Shown here: one piece after another, positions 21,573 to 32,713 of the stretch | How the letters are laid out: each line of letters starts with the position of its first letter | Position numbering within the stretch: position 1 is the first letter of the stretch | Assembly (NCBI GenBank): GCA_029378245.1 | Contig: JARKIF010000053.1 | Location: 124,001 to 188,000 of the forward strand | Direction of reading: 5' to 3' | Length of the DNA: 64,000 bases | Origin: Roridomyces roridus | Taxonomy: Eukaryota; Basidiomycota; Agaricomycetes; Agaricales; Mycenaceae | The notes under the pieces: model-generated | Databases searched by the model: none | Seen by the model: the letters and a program-made list of their open reading frames with translations, nothing else | What the model was told of the DNA's origin: nothing | Position numbers and translations under genes: made by a program

Positions 21573-22640
21573 ATGGACTCCTCCTCCTCCCACCCCGTCT
21601 CGTCCTCGTCCTCGCGCGCGCCACCCCTCTCCCTCCCAGAGTTCGTCGACCTCGTCTCTGCGGCCCTCGACTCGCCTGCTCTCGACCCCGTCCTTTCCTT
21701 CACGTCGCCCCAGCCGCGACCTGCGCCTGTGGCACGACGCAAGTCAGGTATGCGGCAGATGTTCGCCAAATTCAAGACCCTCGTCACGCGATACAATACT
21801 CCATCGCGTCCCAGCGTCGGCAGACATAGCACGTCGCCAGAGTACCGCATCCCCGAGCTGCATCTGCCTTCCACTCCCCTTGCCGTACACTCCGAGCATC
21901 ATCATCCGTACCCATCGCGTCTTCTTAACCCAAAAGTCTACTCCATCTCGACACCTGCGCTTCCCCTCTATCGGGTCAACTCGATTTCGTCGTCGTCGGG
22001 CGACGCGAGCATGAGCTCCTGTTCGTCAGCGTCATCGGACGGGCACTACCCTACGACGCCACTGACCACCGTGTCCGAGGAAGGAGGTAGCCGCTGGTCC
22101 GCTTGCAGTAGCACCGAGGCTGAGCATCTCCCAGCCGCAGCAGCCGCGAAACCTCTCCCGTTGCGTCTTCCGTCATTCGCTTCCATACCAAACTTCCACA
22201 CGCACACTAGTACTCCGATCATAAAGGAGAGCTGCAACACTACTCTGCGTCGCTCGCGTACCCGTCGTGCAGCAGCACAAGGCCCACCTGCACCGCCTCC
22301 CGCGTATCCCCTGCCTCCACCACCGCCGCCCAAAGATGATGAGTTTATGAGCTGCCATCCGTACGCTCGTGCGCGTCCCGTTTGCCCCCCTTCTCCTTCA
22401 CCACATACATACGGGAATTGCAAATCCATCCTCGACGCTTTCCCAGCACCGCCCATAACCACGCGTCGTCCGTACCGCGCGAGCTCGCCGTTCCCGTTCG
22501 CACTCCCTCCTCGCGCTGCACGGCCGTGTACGCCTCCGGCAAAGGAGCAGGCTTGGTTGGACCTCGAGACGTCGCCTTCTGCTGCGTCTGGAGAGGCGAC
22601 GACGGATGAAAGCTTTTATAGTGCGTATGAGGCGTTTTGA
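21573..22640 (+). CDS. Serine/proline-rich low-complexity protein, unknown function
   Basis: A single-exon frame of 355 codons. The Met at 21573 is chosen because a Ser-rich N-terminus (MDSSSSHPVSSSSS) starts there; an in-frame extension to 21513 encodes only a hydrophobic leader-like stretch just after a TATA-poor region. The protein is mostly disordered: Ser runs, a basic patch (RRKSGMRQMFAKFKTL near residue 55), Ala runs, a polyproline stretch (YPLPPPPPPKDDE near residue 250) and an acidic C-terminus ending FYSAYEAF. No catalytic domain is seen. The polyproline and TPPLTTVSEE-type segments could bind SH3/WW or profilin-type partners, which is inference only. The base composition (GC-rich third positions) supports real coding. 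Confidence 0.7.
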   Translation: MDSSSSHPVSSSSSRAPPLSLPEFVDLVSAALDSPALDPVLSFTSPQPRPAPVARRKSGMRQMFAKFKTLVTRYNTPSRPSVGRHSTSPEYRIPELHLPSTPLAVHSEHHHPYPSRLLNPKVYSISTPALPLYRVNSISSSSGDASMSSCSSASSDGHYPTTPLTTVSEEGGSRWSACSSTEAEHLPAAAAAKPLPLRLPSFASIPNFHTHTSTPIIKESCNTTLRRSRTRRAAAQGPPAPPPAYPLPPPPPPKDDEFMSCHPYARARPVCPPSPSPHTYGNCKSILDAFPAPPITTRRPYRASSPFPFALPPRAARPCTPPAKEQAWLDLETSPSAASGEATTDESFYSAYEAF

Positions 22641-23578
22641 TTGGATTGCACACGCGCGTCGTCCCCTCCTTCCTCCACGTTATGATCTCATAGTATCCTG
22701 CCACTCGTTTTCGTTCGTACTGCTGTCGCATTGCTGTCTGTCTCTTCCGTGAACATTTTACATACACACATACCGAAGCGAAGTGAATTCCTCTTTCTTG
22801 CGCCCCCTCCAAAGGATGTTTGTGACTGTACCCTGTACCTATTATCATACCACTTCGAATAAAGTATACCGTGTACCGTGTACCCTTTGTCTTGTGTTGA
22901 ATGCATCTATGCCTGTGCCTGTAGTGTAAAATCAGAGCTACTTGGCGTATCTGGATGAAGATTTGACTTGCAATTGGCTGGGATTTGAGGAACAGGAACC
23001 TCGCTCTCGCTGCCATTCGAAGAGTTCGGAATCTGTGGCATTTTTTGGCGTGCAAACGCGGCGCCCCCGCCCCACCTATGGCCCAATGGGCCGTGCTGCC
23101 TCGTGCATTGATTTGCATTTCAATACCTCGTTGTAGTACTCTCGGGGTCTGTTGGCGAGAGACTGGTTCTACCTGAACTTGTAGATCCCGGAGAGACCCA
23201 ACCTCAGCCAAACCTCAGGTCCTCACTAGCGCACACTACTTAGTCTGATTCATGTGTTCAAGTTCTAGGTCTGGTTACCTATGGAAACCCTTCGTCGATG
23301 TAAGTAGATGCTCTGGTATTGGAGTCTTGGAGGTCAAGGACCGGATGGAGTGTGAAAAACAAGTAATGGCACCCATGACCCACCCTCGAATCGAACGAGA
23401 GTACTTATCCTGCATTAGACAAAGGCGTTTGGATACAGGTTTACCGTTTGCAGGCATTCTGGGTCGTTTCTACCATACCTTTCGATTCCGGACTAGTATA
23501 CGCGTAGCGTACGCCGTAGTCCAGACCCGACTCTAAGACTCCCAGCTGGCAGTCGGTTTACATAGTACCAGACACCAG
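22641..23578. other. Intergenic region, no gene recognised
   Basis: AT-rich 3' flank of the Ser/Pro-rich gene with tandem GTACCGTGTACC-like words near 22868-22885, then unremarkable sequence up to the start of the hAT-like element. I found no gene, RNA or repeat that I can name. Confidence 0.4.
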
Positions 23579-24123
23579 TAGGGCTCCGACCCGACCGTCA
23601 AAATGACGGGTCAACGAGCCGTCACGACGGGTGCCGGCCCGGCCGTACAGCCCTCTGAAGCCAGAATTTTGACGGCCGGGTCCGGGTCCGGTTCCTTGGC
23701 TGACGGGGTACCCGTTCCCGGCCGTCGACGGGCCATGACGGGTGGTGACGGGTCCTCGGCTAACTAGCCATGCCGAGCTACCATCATCACTTGATGCTCC
23801 AGGGGTAGCACACCTGGGTCATCGGCAATCTTGCTGATGGCCCACTACTGCGGTTCTGGAGGCTTCCCGAGTACCAATCCGTAATTTTGACTTGCCGGCA
23901 TCACGTAGCATCACGGTGACATCAATCTGATGGTCAATTTAGCTGGAGGCATGGGCTGTCACTGCTCCGACCCATCATGACGGCCGTGACGGGTCTGACG
24001 GGTACCACCCGGCCGTTTTGAGGCCTCGCAACATGGTCTGACGGCCGGGTGGGGCCCGTCCGACCTCCCATGACGGCCGTCAGAGCAACGGCCGTCGCCG
24101 TCAACGGCCGGGTCGGAGCCCTA
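23579..24123. mobile_element. hAT-like non-autonomous element, GACGG family, copy 1
   Basis: A 545-bp element with ends TAGGGCTCCGACCCG and CGGGTCGGAGCCCTA (perfect 15-bp terminal inverted repeats). It is almost identical to 41220-41763. The two subterminal regions are packed with the word GACGG/CCGTC in both orientations. No ORF codes for a transposase. No matching 8-bp flank is seen here, in contrast to copy 2, so this insertion may be older or its flank rearranged. Confidence 0.85.
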
Positions 24124-24264
24124 CACTTTTGTGCAGTGTGTAGTACTTAGGAAGATCCTGTTTGTCATCTCTCATGTTCTAGTGTATGCAGATGTTGAAC
24201 TTGTGATATTGGGAAGGACGGGAATAAGTATGTCAATGGGACGAGTCAATCGGAACGGATATTG

Positions 24265-25215
24265 AATACTGAGCGGTCGATGACTCATGAGTGGTTGTGC
24301 AAGGCAAGAGGGAACTATCAACGGTTGCCGTGCTGCTGCGTTCAAGTACCTGTAGTTAAAGATGTCATCGGAGAATGAAAAAAATTGGACCTGCTTTTTT
24401 GCGGTTGCTGATGGGGTCTGCACTTGGGGCTTGGAGTGCGGACAAAGGGCGGAGGCAGGTCCCGGGTTGAAGGTGTATTTTACCTGCTTTATACACTGGG
24501 AGAATCCCAGGAAACCAGTGTTCAATGAGGGGACCGTGCCCTGTCATATATCACATCCTATCGTATTCTGAGTGACCTGCTTTTAGGGGCCATTGCTAGC
24601 GCATGGCAATCCGAGTCTGTCAGCATTGAATGCCAAATTTGAAAATTGAAATACATACCTCATCTCTGTCTAGTGAGGAAGTGTGGAGCAAAGACGGGAA
24701 GGCTCAGGGTATGGTGCATAGGAGCAGCGAGCGATAACTTGATGTTGAGCTATGCGGACTTTTAGACCAGGGAGACAGTCAGGGAGAGTTGGAGGAGAGG
24801 GAAGATGTTCAATTTGCCCCGACCACACTGCATTGAAGTTGAAATTGCACCAGGTCTGCGTACAGAATGTCGTGGAGTTGGCCAGCTCGGCAAGGCGGCG
24901 CCAAGATGATGGAAACTGCAGTGGGCTGGGTTCAATACACAAAAAGCACAAGTTTTGGACTGGAGGGCCAGGTGAAAGTTGAACGTTGAACCAACGTTGA
25001 ACGGATGTCGAACGGTCGTATGTGGTGGTGCAAAGCAAGAGGCGTGCTGTCACCGGCTGTCAAACAGTTGCCGTTCGCCGTCGGAGGCCGTCGGTGGAGA
25101 TCGTAACACATCGGCCGGCAGAGAGATCCGGGTTCGAGCCATTACTAAGAGCAAATGAGTAGTCAAAGACGTCATCAATCAAAAAATGGACCCCACTTTG
25201 GCGGAAAACGGGCCG
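24265..25215. repeat. Two diverged copies of a short SINE-like repeat
   Basis: Stretches at about 24265-24410 and 24990-25215 share the order CGGTCG, TGGT(G/T)GTGCAA.GCAAGAGG, a CAGTTGCCGT-like block, GTAGT.AAAGA.GTCATC, an A-rich run and TGGACC. The second copy contains a perfect RNA polymerase III B-box-like word GGTTCGAGCC (25131-25140) about 40 bp after a GCCGTCGGTGG word that could serve as an A box. This fits a tRNA-derived SINE, but no tRNA-like fold was established and the ends are not defined. Confidence 0.35.
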
Positions 25216-25344
25216 ATAAGACCGAGCTTAAAAATAAATTTTTAAGACTCGGAACACATGTTCATACAGCGCTATGTAAGATACATGATCTACACAACAA
25301 CAAGTAAAGGAGAAACTCAAAAAACTTGTGATATTGGAACTAAC

Positions 25345-28300
25345 TCATATACCAATGTGAACATATGGAACCCAATGGAGTAAAGACTTCTCAGGGTACC
25401 TTTCCTGTAATTTCTCAATTGCAAAATGCAAAGCTGCTGCTGCCTTGGTTGCATCTGGTGGTGATGTCTGCAGCAGATATTCATAAACATCCTTGGCAAC
25501 TTGTGGGGCATCTTGGTCCGTGATTGTCCACATGGTAGCAATTACCCCACGATAGCCAGCTAATAGCATCCCAGCTGCAAGGTGGACTGATTCCTCTTGA
25601 AGCTTTTCATCCCCAGTTGCAGTTTGGCATGCAGATAGAAAAGCAAAGTCAGCATGGGGTAGAGCCAATTGAATGATGTTGGCAAGTGTCAAACGTGAAT
25701 CTCCAGCAAGGAGAAGTGCACTTGCAGTTGGAGTAGTGACATCTTGCACACCATGGCATGCAAAGTGGGCCCATTGGGACTTTTGCATCTCTTCCTGAAC
25801 CCTCTCTATTGTTGCCATATTCTCATACAGCGTGACAAGAGGGATCCTCCTTGTTTGAGCAAGATGTTGTATATGGTTAATCTCTGCCTTGGTTCCAGGA
25901 ATGTGTGTCTGCCCCGATGCCACAGGTTGTGCAACTGCAAGGACCTGAAGGCCCTTGTGTAATACAGGATCACGGCCATATCCTTCAATAAGGGCAGTTA
26001 AGGATGGGGTGTAAGATGAAATCACATAATCCGACACTTTGGATCCAATTGTGCTCTTATTACTGCCGTAGATCCCTGCTGCATGGATAGGAAGGAACAC
26101 CAATGGACCAGTCAGACACCACCAGATACGAGGCTTGTTGGCTGTTTTGGGTAGCTATGATATTTGTCAGGAAATTATAAGTGGTAGCAAAGACAGCTCT
26201 CACACTGTTGAAAGCAAGTCCATCAAGGACTGGTTTGACAATTCCAACCCAAAGGGTGGACAAAATATCCTTCAACCCATTTTCTGTAGTTTTTTGGCCC
26301 TCTTTCTTTGCTAACAGTCTGATGTTCCTGCCTACCAAATCTCGGAGTGATGTAGACAGGCCCACTGGAGCATTGAGGTCTTGGTTAAGGTGTTGCAAGG
26401 GGATATGTATCACCTTGTTGTGCAATCCATGGAGTAAAACCACTGCATCACCCCCAGTGTCAGTAACATTGATAATGACAACAGGTCCTCCCTGTGCTGC
26501 TGAGGAAAGTTCAGAGATTGTTTTGGGCATCAAGAACCTCTCAAAGCCTTCCAGCTGCCAAATCTCCTGAATGAGCTTTTGCCTCCTTTCAGCAGCATGG
26601 TATGCTTGGGCAGCAATGGACTGCGGTGAAGGCTGAGTGCCAGAGCTTGGGGACTGTGTATTTCCCAATCTCTCCAATTGAGAGGATAAGGAGAGAAGTT
26701 CATTAGCACGTCTAGGGTCTCTCTCCATAAGGGCATCCATTGGTGTGCGGAGGCTCAGCAATTGTCCCCAAATTACAGAGCGGCCCTGCTCCAGCCATTC
26801 TACTGCTTTCTCAGGTTGATCAGCTGCAAGGGCGCTTGCGGCTGCATTCCTGACAATCTCACCAGCACTTTTAAGATGGTGGTGCCGATCAGGTATAGGT
26901 AGTCCCAACCATGCAAGCTCTGGAAGTAGGTCCAGGGCAACCTGATAGGCCTTTAGAGGTGATTCCCCCGATTTGATGCAAGAGAGTGCCCAGTTTGAAG
27001 CTGAATTGAATCGGACATTGGCTGAACCTGTAGGAGAGCATGCTGCTGAGGAATAAAGAGTGGTAGCATGGCCCAGTGCAGAATAATCATGGAATTGCTC
27101 AAACCGATTCATGAGGGAGTTTCCAAGGTTGTTCAACATAGATACCTTGTCCGGGTGGCCGTCTGGTATGAGGCGCACTGCATCCTCAAGTAATGACACT
27201 GATCTTTGCAGGTCCTCCACAGTCCCGAGGTGCTGAAATCGTTGCATAAGAGAGCTTCCAAGGTTGTGAAACCTGGATGCCTTGTCCGGGTGGCCTTCTG
27301 GTGTGATATGTAATGCATTATCAAGCACTGACACTGAACTGTGTAGGTCCTCAAGGCTGCCAAGTTGCTGAAATCTTGCAATTAGGGAGCTTCCGAGGTT
27401 GCTCAACATGGATGCCTTGTCTGGGTCCCCTTCTGCTATGAGGTGCACTGCATCCTCAAGTACTGACACTGATCTTTGCAGGTCCTCCAGGCTCCCAAGG
27501 TGCTGAAATCGTCTGATAAGAGAGCTTCCAAGGTTGTTCAACCTGGATGCCTTGTCTGGGTGGCCGTCTGGTGTGACATGTAATACATTATCAAGCACTG
27601 ATACTGAACTGTGTAGGTCCTCAAGGCTGCCAAGCTGCTGAAATCTTGTCATTAGAGAGCTTCCAAGGTTGCTCAACATGTATGCCTTGTCTGGTTCCCC
27701 TTCTGGTGTGAGGTGCACTGCATCCCCAAGAACTGAAACTGATCTTTGCAGGTCCTCCAGGCTCCCAAAGTGTTGAAATCGTCGGACAAGAGAGTTTCCA
27801 AGGGCATTCAACCTGGATGCCCTGTCTGAGTGGCCTTCTAGTGTGAGGTGCACTGCATCCTCACACACTGAGACTGACCTGTGCAGGTCCTCAGGGTTGC
27901 CAAGCTGCTCAAATTGTATCATAAGTAAGCCTCCAAGGGTAGTCAACCTGGATGGCTTGTCTGAGTGGCCGTCTGGTGTGAGGCGCACTGCATCCTCAAG
28001 TAATGACACAGATCTTTGCAGGTCCTCCACAGTCCCAAGCTGCTGGAATCTTGCAATCAGAGAGCTTCCAAGGCTGCTCAACATGAATGCCTTGCCTGGG
28101 TGGGCCTCTGGTGTCAGGTGCTTTGCATCTTCAAGGACTGAAACTGACTTGTGTAGGTCCTCAAGGCTGCCAAGCTGCTGAAATCTTGCAATTAGGGAGA
28201 TTCCAAGGTTGGTCAACCGGAATGCCTTGTCGGGGTGGCCCTCTGGTGTGAGGTGCACCGCATCCTCAAGTAATGACACTGATCTTTGCAGGTCCTCCAT

Positions 28301-29758
28301 GCGTCCAAGGTGCTGAAATTGTCTAATAAGAGAGCTTCCAAGGTTGCTCAACGTGGATGCCTTGTCCGGGTGGCCTTCTGGTGTGATATGTAATGCATTA
28401 TCAAACGCTGACACTGAACTCTGTAGGTCCTGAAGGCTACCAAGCTGCTGAAATCTTGCAATTAGGGAGTTTCCAAGATTTTTCAAGAAAGATGCCCTGT
28501 ATGGGTGGCCTTCTCGTGTAAGGTGCACTGCATCCTCACGCATTGACACTGATCTGTGCAGGTCTTCCAAGCTCCCAAAATGCTCAAATCGTATAATGAG
28601 AGCGCCTCCCAGGTTGCTCAACCAGGATACCCTGTCTTGGTGGCCTTCTGGTGTGAGGCGGAGTGCATCCTCAAATAATGACACTGATCTATCCAGGTCT
28701 TCAAGGCTGCCAAGCTGCTCAAATCGTGTGATAATGGAGCATCCAAGGTTGCCTAACTTAGAGGCCTTGTCTGGGTGGTCTTCTGGTGTAAGGTGCACTG
28801 CATCCTCACGAACTGACACCGACCTGTGCAAGTCCTCAAAATTGCCAAGTTGGTCAAATCGTATGATGAGGGAATCTCCCAAATTAGTCAACCCAGTGAC
28901 ATCTGTCAGCCCCTCCCGCACTTGATCATCATAGGCTAACACCCCTTGGTTCAGAGCTTCTGTTAACCCATTTGTATGCCACTGTTGCATGCAGATGTCA
29001 CCAAGCATTTTGAGCAGGTTTCTTCGCTCCTCACTGGTGGGCAACAGGAGAAGTATCATCTTGTGTAGCATCCATAAATCCTGAAAATCTTGGGATGTGT
29101 TCAACTCTCTCATCTGCTGCCTCCAGAACATTGGGACGATCTGGCCGTCTGATGGACCAACTGTATCATAATCAGAGGACTTCTCATCCATCTGGCTAGT
29201 TTATCCCTTACTTTGAATAGCCAGGTCATTCTTGCCGCTAAATTCCACTCCAGCAATTGAATTGAATTCAACTGCTAAGGTAAGCAAAGGGCCATCCATG
29301 TTCACTTTTGTCAGTGGTAGTTGGAACACTATACAGTGATCTGTCAGTGTTTGTCATTATAAGCAATGTGCACACACATTGCTGCTCTTCTCCAAAAGCA
29401 AGACCTTCATCTGGGTCCTGTGCAATCTCAGCAAAACCAATGAGTCTGACACCTTGAGCCTCCCGCAGAATTGTTATGTGGAACTTGGTCACATCTGAAG
29501 GGCTAAAAAACATTTCTTGTCAATCATAGTGAAAACTGTGCACAAGGAGGTGTCCCACATATTGCAATCAAATTCCATTTTCCAGGTTGGAGAAGTTCCA
29601 GTTTGCTCTTGTTCCACTGCCACAGTTTTCTGGACCATGACATTGTTCACTATGAGCCCAGCAAACATCTTCATCCCTCCAGGAAGATCAGGATGTTCTT
29701 TGACAGTTGATGTAACACAGATGCCTAAGCCACCAAAATTGTCAGCAGAATATTTCAT
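25345..29758 (-). CDS. C2 - tetratricopeptide repeat - CHAT (caspase-like) protein
   Basis: Proposed exons on the minus strand: 29758-29559, 29502-29378, 29304-29212, 29160-26204 and 26154-25345; the sum is 4185 nt, 1394 aa with no stop. The N-terminus is C2-like (HPDLPGGMKMFAGLIVNN, MVQKTVAVEQ, SPTWKMEFD). Then come 14 tandem repeats of 45 residues of the form NLGSSLIxRFQxLGSLEDL...SVSVLEDAVHLTPEGHPDKAS, a TPR variant, followed by a helical linker. The C-terminal CHAT domain has HFACHG (catalytic His) and LSACQTATGD (catalytic Cys) with PTGP-like entry (LTGPLVFLPIHAAGIYG) and ends at WVPYVHIGI. CHAT is a caspase-like cysteine protease fold; TPR-CHAT proteins include the protease partner of type III-E CRISPR and many fungal proteins of unproved role. 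The likely job is a sensor/protease switch in which the TPR array binds a partner. The exact 5' start is the least certain part. Confidence 0.85.
27100..28920 (-). repeat. Tandem 135-bp TPR-coding repeats with a 270-bp higher-order period
   Basis: The TPR region consists of a 135-bp (45-codon) unit repeated about 13 times plus a degenerate cap. Neighbouring units alternate between a RFQQLGSLEDLHSSVSVLDN type and a RFQHLGSLEDLQRSVSVLED type, so a 270-bp dimer is visible, clearest in units 10-11 and 12-13 (about 27130-27670). Confidence 0.85.
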
Positions 29759-31247
29759 CCCAGGTAAAATTGAGAATTCACTGTGGATATGAAGACTGGT
29801 AGATTGAAGAATGAGGAGTAGTTACGGGCCCAATAATAATGTAAACTCACATTCTGGGCATAATGGGTGCTGCTCGCTGCGCTCCGTGCAGATGCCAATA
29901 TATATGCTGAACCCGGAGACAGATGGAATGAATGATCAATGCATTAGAAGAATGATGAATTACCAACAGGCTTTATTAGGCACGATGGCGCCTACGGCCC
30001 GGGAGATGTTGATTGGTTGTTGATGCTCCCGGACTAAGTTGAAATTCCTTTTGCCTGATACACCTTTGTTGACCCCAGTAAGTACTTTGTCCTGAATCCA
30101 TTTACTTATCTTGGCCCGGAGCTGGATGTCCACATCGATACAGCCTCGGGCTTGCATTACGAGTCCTAAACCCTTTTAGGACTCGTTCTTGGCATCATCT
30201 TTACCCTACATTTTTCGATCAATCCAGTACCATGATGTCATTGAACTTGTCGTTATTTGTTTACACTTCTGTTCCGAATCAGATTAACGATCTCCGAGTC
30301 CCACTCCTTCCTCCGACCTAGGCTTGCGGCGGTCCTTGCCATGCAACTCTTCTAGTCTCTCGAGTCTCTGGACGGACCGTGGCTCTGGAACCTCCGGCAA
30401 CATACAACTCTGCCAGCTTCCAACTTCTGCCTCCGGAGTCCATTCCTGATTCTTGCCCTTCCATCCCGGACCCCTCGGGTCAATCTCGCATCTCAGATCG
30501 CCCTTGGATCGCCCAAACTTGCCCTCACCAGTCATCAATGAGACTCTGCTCCTTGCACTGCTCCCCTAAAGTTACCACCGTTTGGCCGCCGTTTTATAAG
30601 ATGAATTTGACTCGACTCGGTCCAAACTCAGTCTCTTCAATTTTCAAACTAGCACTCAGTGCTCACGATTGGAGGTCCTCCAATGGAGGCAGGAAAATGA
30701 AGATTGCAACTTGAACATGGCCATCGGATACCAGCCATCACTGTCTATTTTTCCGCTGAGAGCCTAGCAGTGCGTGGAAATAATCGTGTTGTGTGTAGTC
30801 TACCCTCTGGTCACGGTTGTGCTTCCATTCCGGTGCCTGGTTGTGCTTCCGTTCCTCATCGGTGAATCGGCGGCACTGATGCTATCGTGCTGAGGTCTCC
30901 GCTTATGCTATTTCCAGCTTCCCAACACGCGGACTCGTACTGCCATGCTAAGCACTGGCCTGAAAACCCACGTTCCAAGTGCCACTATGTCAAAATTGTA
31001 GACGCCGGCTAAATATGACTTGCTCCGTGAACCTTATCTATTGAGAAATTATTGGCAGCATTTTATCATGCATTGCACTGGTGATTCGCACGCCAGTCAA
31101 TTGTTGTTTGAATCGACATCCACGACTCCTCCATTCCGAGGGAGAGAAACTAAGTAGCGTCAATGTGGACCGGAAGAAAACGTCAAACGGACTCGTACTC
31201 ACAGTTTTAATCTTGATCTTGGACGAACCACTGGGAACGCGGATACA
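29759..31247. other. Intergenic region with one perfect hairpin
   Basis: No gene is recognised. At 30159-30186 a perfect 12-bp stem (ACGAGTCCTAAA / TTTAGGACTCGT) with a 4-nt loop is present, perhaps the end of a decayed element. Short plus-strand ORFs at 30379-30714 and 31081-31611 have no family features; the latter overlaps the dehydrogenase gene in antisense. Confidence 0.4.
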
Positions 31248-32372
31248 TCACACGAGACGGTGCAATACCTCCCTGCCATCGAGCCACCTCTCGACATTCT
31301 CCGCTGTCTCGGCGTACCAGGCATTCATCAGCCCTTCATCGACGTACCCCATATGCGGCGTCGTCAGTACATTCGACCTCCCATCCCGGCCCCAATACCC
31401 ACTTCGGCGCCAGGGACTGTCAGCAGGCAAAGGCTCCTGCTCGAATACATCCATCGCCGCGCCACGGATATGGCCGCTCTCCAGCGTATCGAGCAGCGCC
31501 GCATCGTCGATGAGTGGCCCACGTGAAGCGTTCACGAGCAACGCTGAAGGCTTCATCGCACCCAACTCTGCAGCTCCTACAATCCCCCGCGAGCGCTGCG
31601 ACAGCACATAATGCAAACTCACCACATCCGCAGCACGGAACACCTCGTCCTTGTTCACCACTTCGAAAGTCCCTGCCGGTAACCCGACATCAACCGCCAT
31701 CTGGTCGGCCTTTTGTTGCGTGAGGTTCGCGCTCCAGCAGATGACGCGCATTCCCCAGGCCAAATGCCCGATCCGCGCAACGGCAGCGCCCAATCTGCCG
31801 AGGCCCACGATACCCAGTGTGAGTCCCGTCAGCCCAGTGGCCAATCCACTCTGCCATCCCAGTCCGCTCTTGATCATAGCGTCGTCAACAGCGACGTTGC
31901 GAGCCAGCGCGAGGATGAGCGCCCACGTATGCTGCGTGGTCGGATGTGCTCCACCGACTTTGATGTTCGGCCTCTGCACTGCAGCTGTACCTGTATCGGT
32001 GCGCCCAAGACCCGGAGCAGCGACGACGGTGATCCCGAGCTCTTTGGCAACCCCGAGGTCAAACGTCTCGAATTGCGTTCCCGTGGCTAACAGGAGCTTC
32101 AGATTGGGCAGTTGGCGGAGCAGTGAGGCGGGCAAGGGCGTGCGTTCACGGATGGTGGAGATGGCGGTGAAGGGACGCAGACGGTCGACGAGAGGTGCGC
32201 CGGTGAGTGTGTCTGTGAAGGTGCTGATGGAGAGCGTTGATGGTGGGATGTGGGCAAAGTGCGGTGTGGAGGTGGAGAGGTAGTCGTCGATGATGGCGAG
32301 CTTGGGTGGTTGGGTGCTCATTGTGCGTTGGAAAAGGCGAGCAGATGTGCGAGCTAGTGCTCGGAGGTTCAT
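31248..32372 (-). CDS. D-isomer-specific 2-hydroxyacid dehydrogenase
   Basis: NAD(P)-dependent oxidoreductase of the D-2-hydroxyacid family, single exon, 374 aa from the Met at 32372 (an in-frame Met 17 codons later, MSTQPPKLAI, is a second option; the longer form adds an Arg-rich, mitochondrial-like leader MNLRALARTSARLFQR). The Rossmann motif is GIVGLGRLG. The substrate-binding and catalytic residues follow in order: NASRGPLID (Arg), DVFEQEPLP (Glu) and TTPHMGYVDEG (His). The usual entry to the cofactor domain (HTWALILALAR) is intact. The family reduces 2-keto acids or oxidises D-2-hydroxy acids; the substrate cannot be told. The 5' end and promoter of this gene recur as a broken copy at 35150-35465, on the far side of ARM copy B. 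Confidence 0.92.
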   Translation of the reverse strand: MNLRALARTSARLFQRTMSTQPPKLAIIDDYLSTSTPHFAHIPPSTLSISTFTDTLTGAPLVDRLRPFTAISTIRERTPLPASLLRQLPNLKLLLATGTQFETFDLGVAKELGITVVAAPGLGRTDTGTAAVQRPNIKVGGAHPTTQHTWALILALARNVAVDDAMIKSGLGWQSGLATGLTGLTLGIVGLGRLGAAVARIGHLAWGMRVICWSANLTQQKADQMAVDVGLPAGTFEVVNKDEVFRAADVVSLHYVLSQRSRGIVGAAELGAMKPSALLVNASRGPLIDDAALLDTLESGHIRGAAMDVFEQEPLPADSPWRRSGYWGRDGRSNVLTTPHMGYVDEGLMNAWYAETAENVERWLDGREVLHRLV

Positions 32373-32713
32373 GGTGAGAAAAGAGACCGGGGCGACTGAA
32401 TGCCGGTGGTTGATCGGCATTATTCGGCCGAATCCAATCGCCTCTTCTTCTCGACCACCATCACCTCCTCTCAGTGCGCTCGCTGGCGCGCGGACTGGCT
32501 CAATTCGCCATAAGGAAAACCACGTCATCTCTCTCCTATCTCCTGTGCTCGGTCGAGAGTCGAATGCACTGCCATTTGAGAGGGTTCCAGAAAATCACTG
32601 CCTGGCTCAGGTCTGGGAATCTCTCCGAAAATACCATACAGCCATCAAGAAGTTAACAGCTATGGTGTCAAAACTGGGCAGTGTGGCGTCTCTTTCTCCC
32701 TCTCCTCCCCTGG

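Noticed and set aside
20996..21874. 292-codon minus-strand ORF
   Set aside because: Antisense to the 5' part of the Ser/Pro-rich gene in GC-rich DNA; no family motif, composition Arg/Ser biased as expected for a shadow frame.
22345..23211. 288-codon minus-strand ORF
   Set aside because: Overlaps the end of the Ser/Pro-rich gene and its AT-rich 3' flank; no recognisable domain, no sensible start context.
23380..23410. GTTCGATTC word on the minus strand (and again at about 39885), possible tRNA T-arm
   Set aside because: No A box, acceptor stem or anticodon arm can be built around either word; single B-box-like words occur by chance.
25131..25140. tRNA gene at the GGTTCGAGCC word
   Set aside because: No cloverleaf could be drawn; treated only as a possible SINE B box.
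25345..28920. CRISPR-like array suggested by regular spacing of near-identical units
   Set aside because: The units are 135-bp in-frame coding repeats of a TPR protein in a eukaryote; there are no spacers or cas genes.
31081..32283. Plus-strand ORFs of 176 and 210 codons
   Set aside because: They run antisense through the dehydrogenase, whose family motifs are clear on the other strand.
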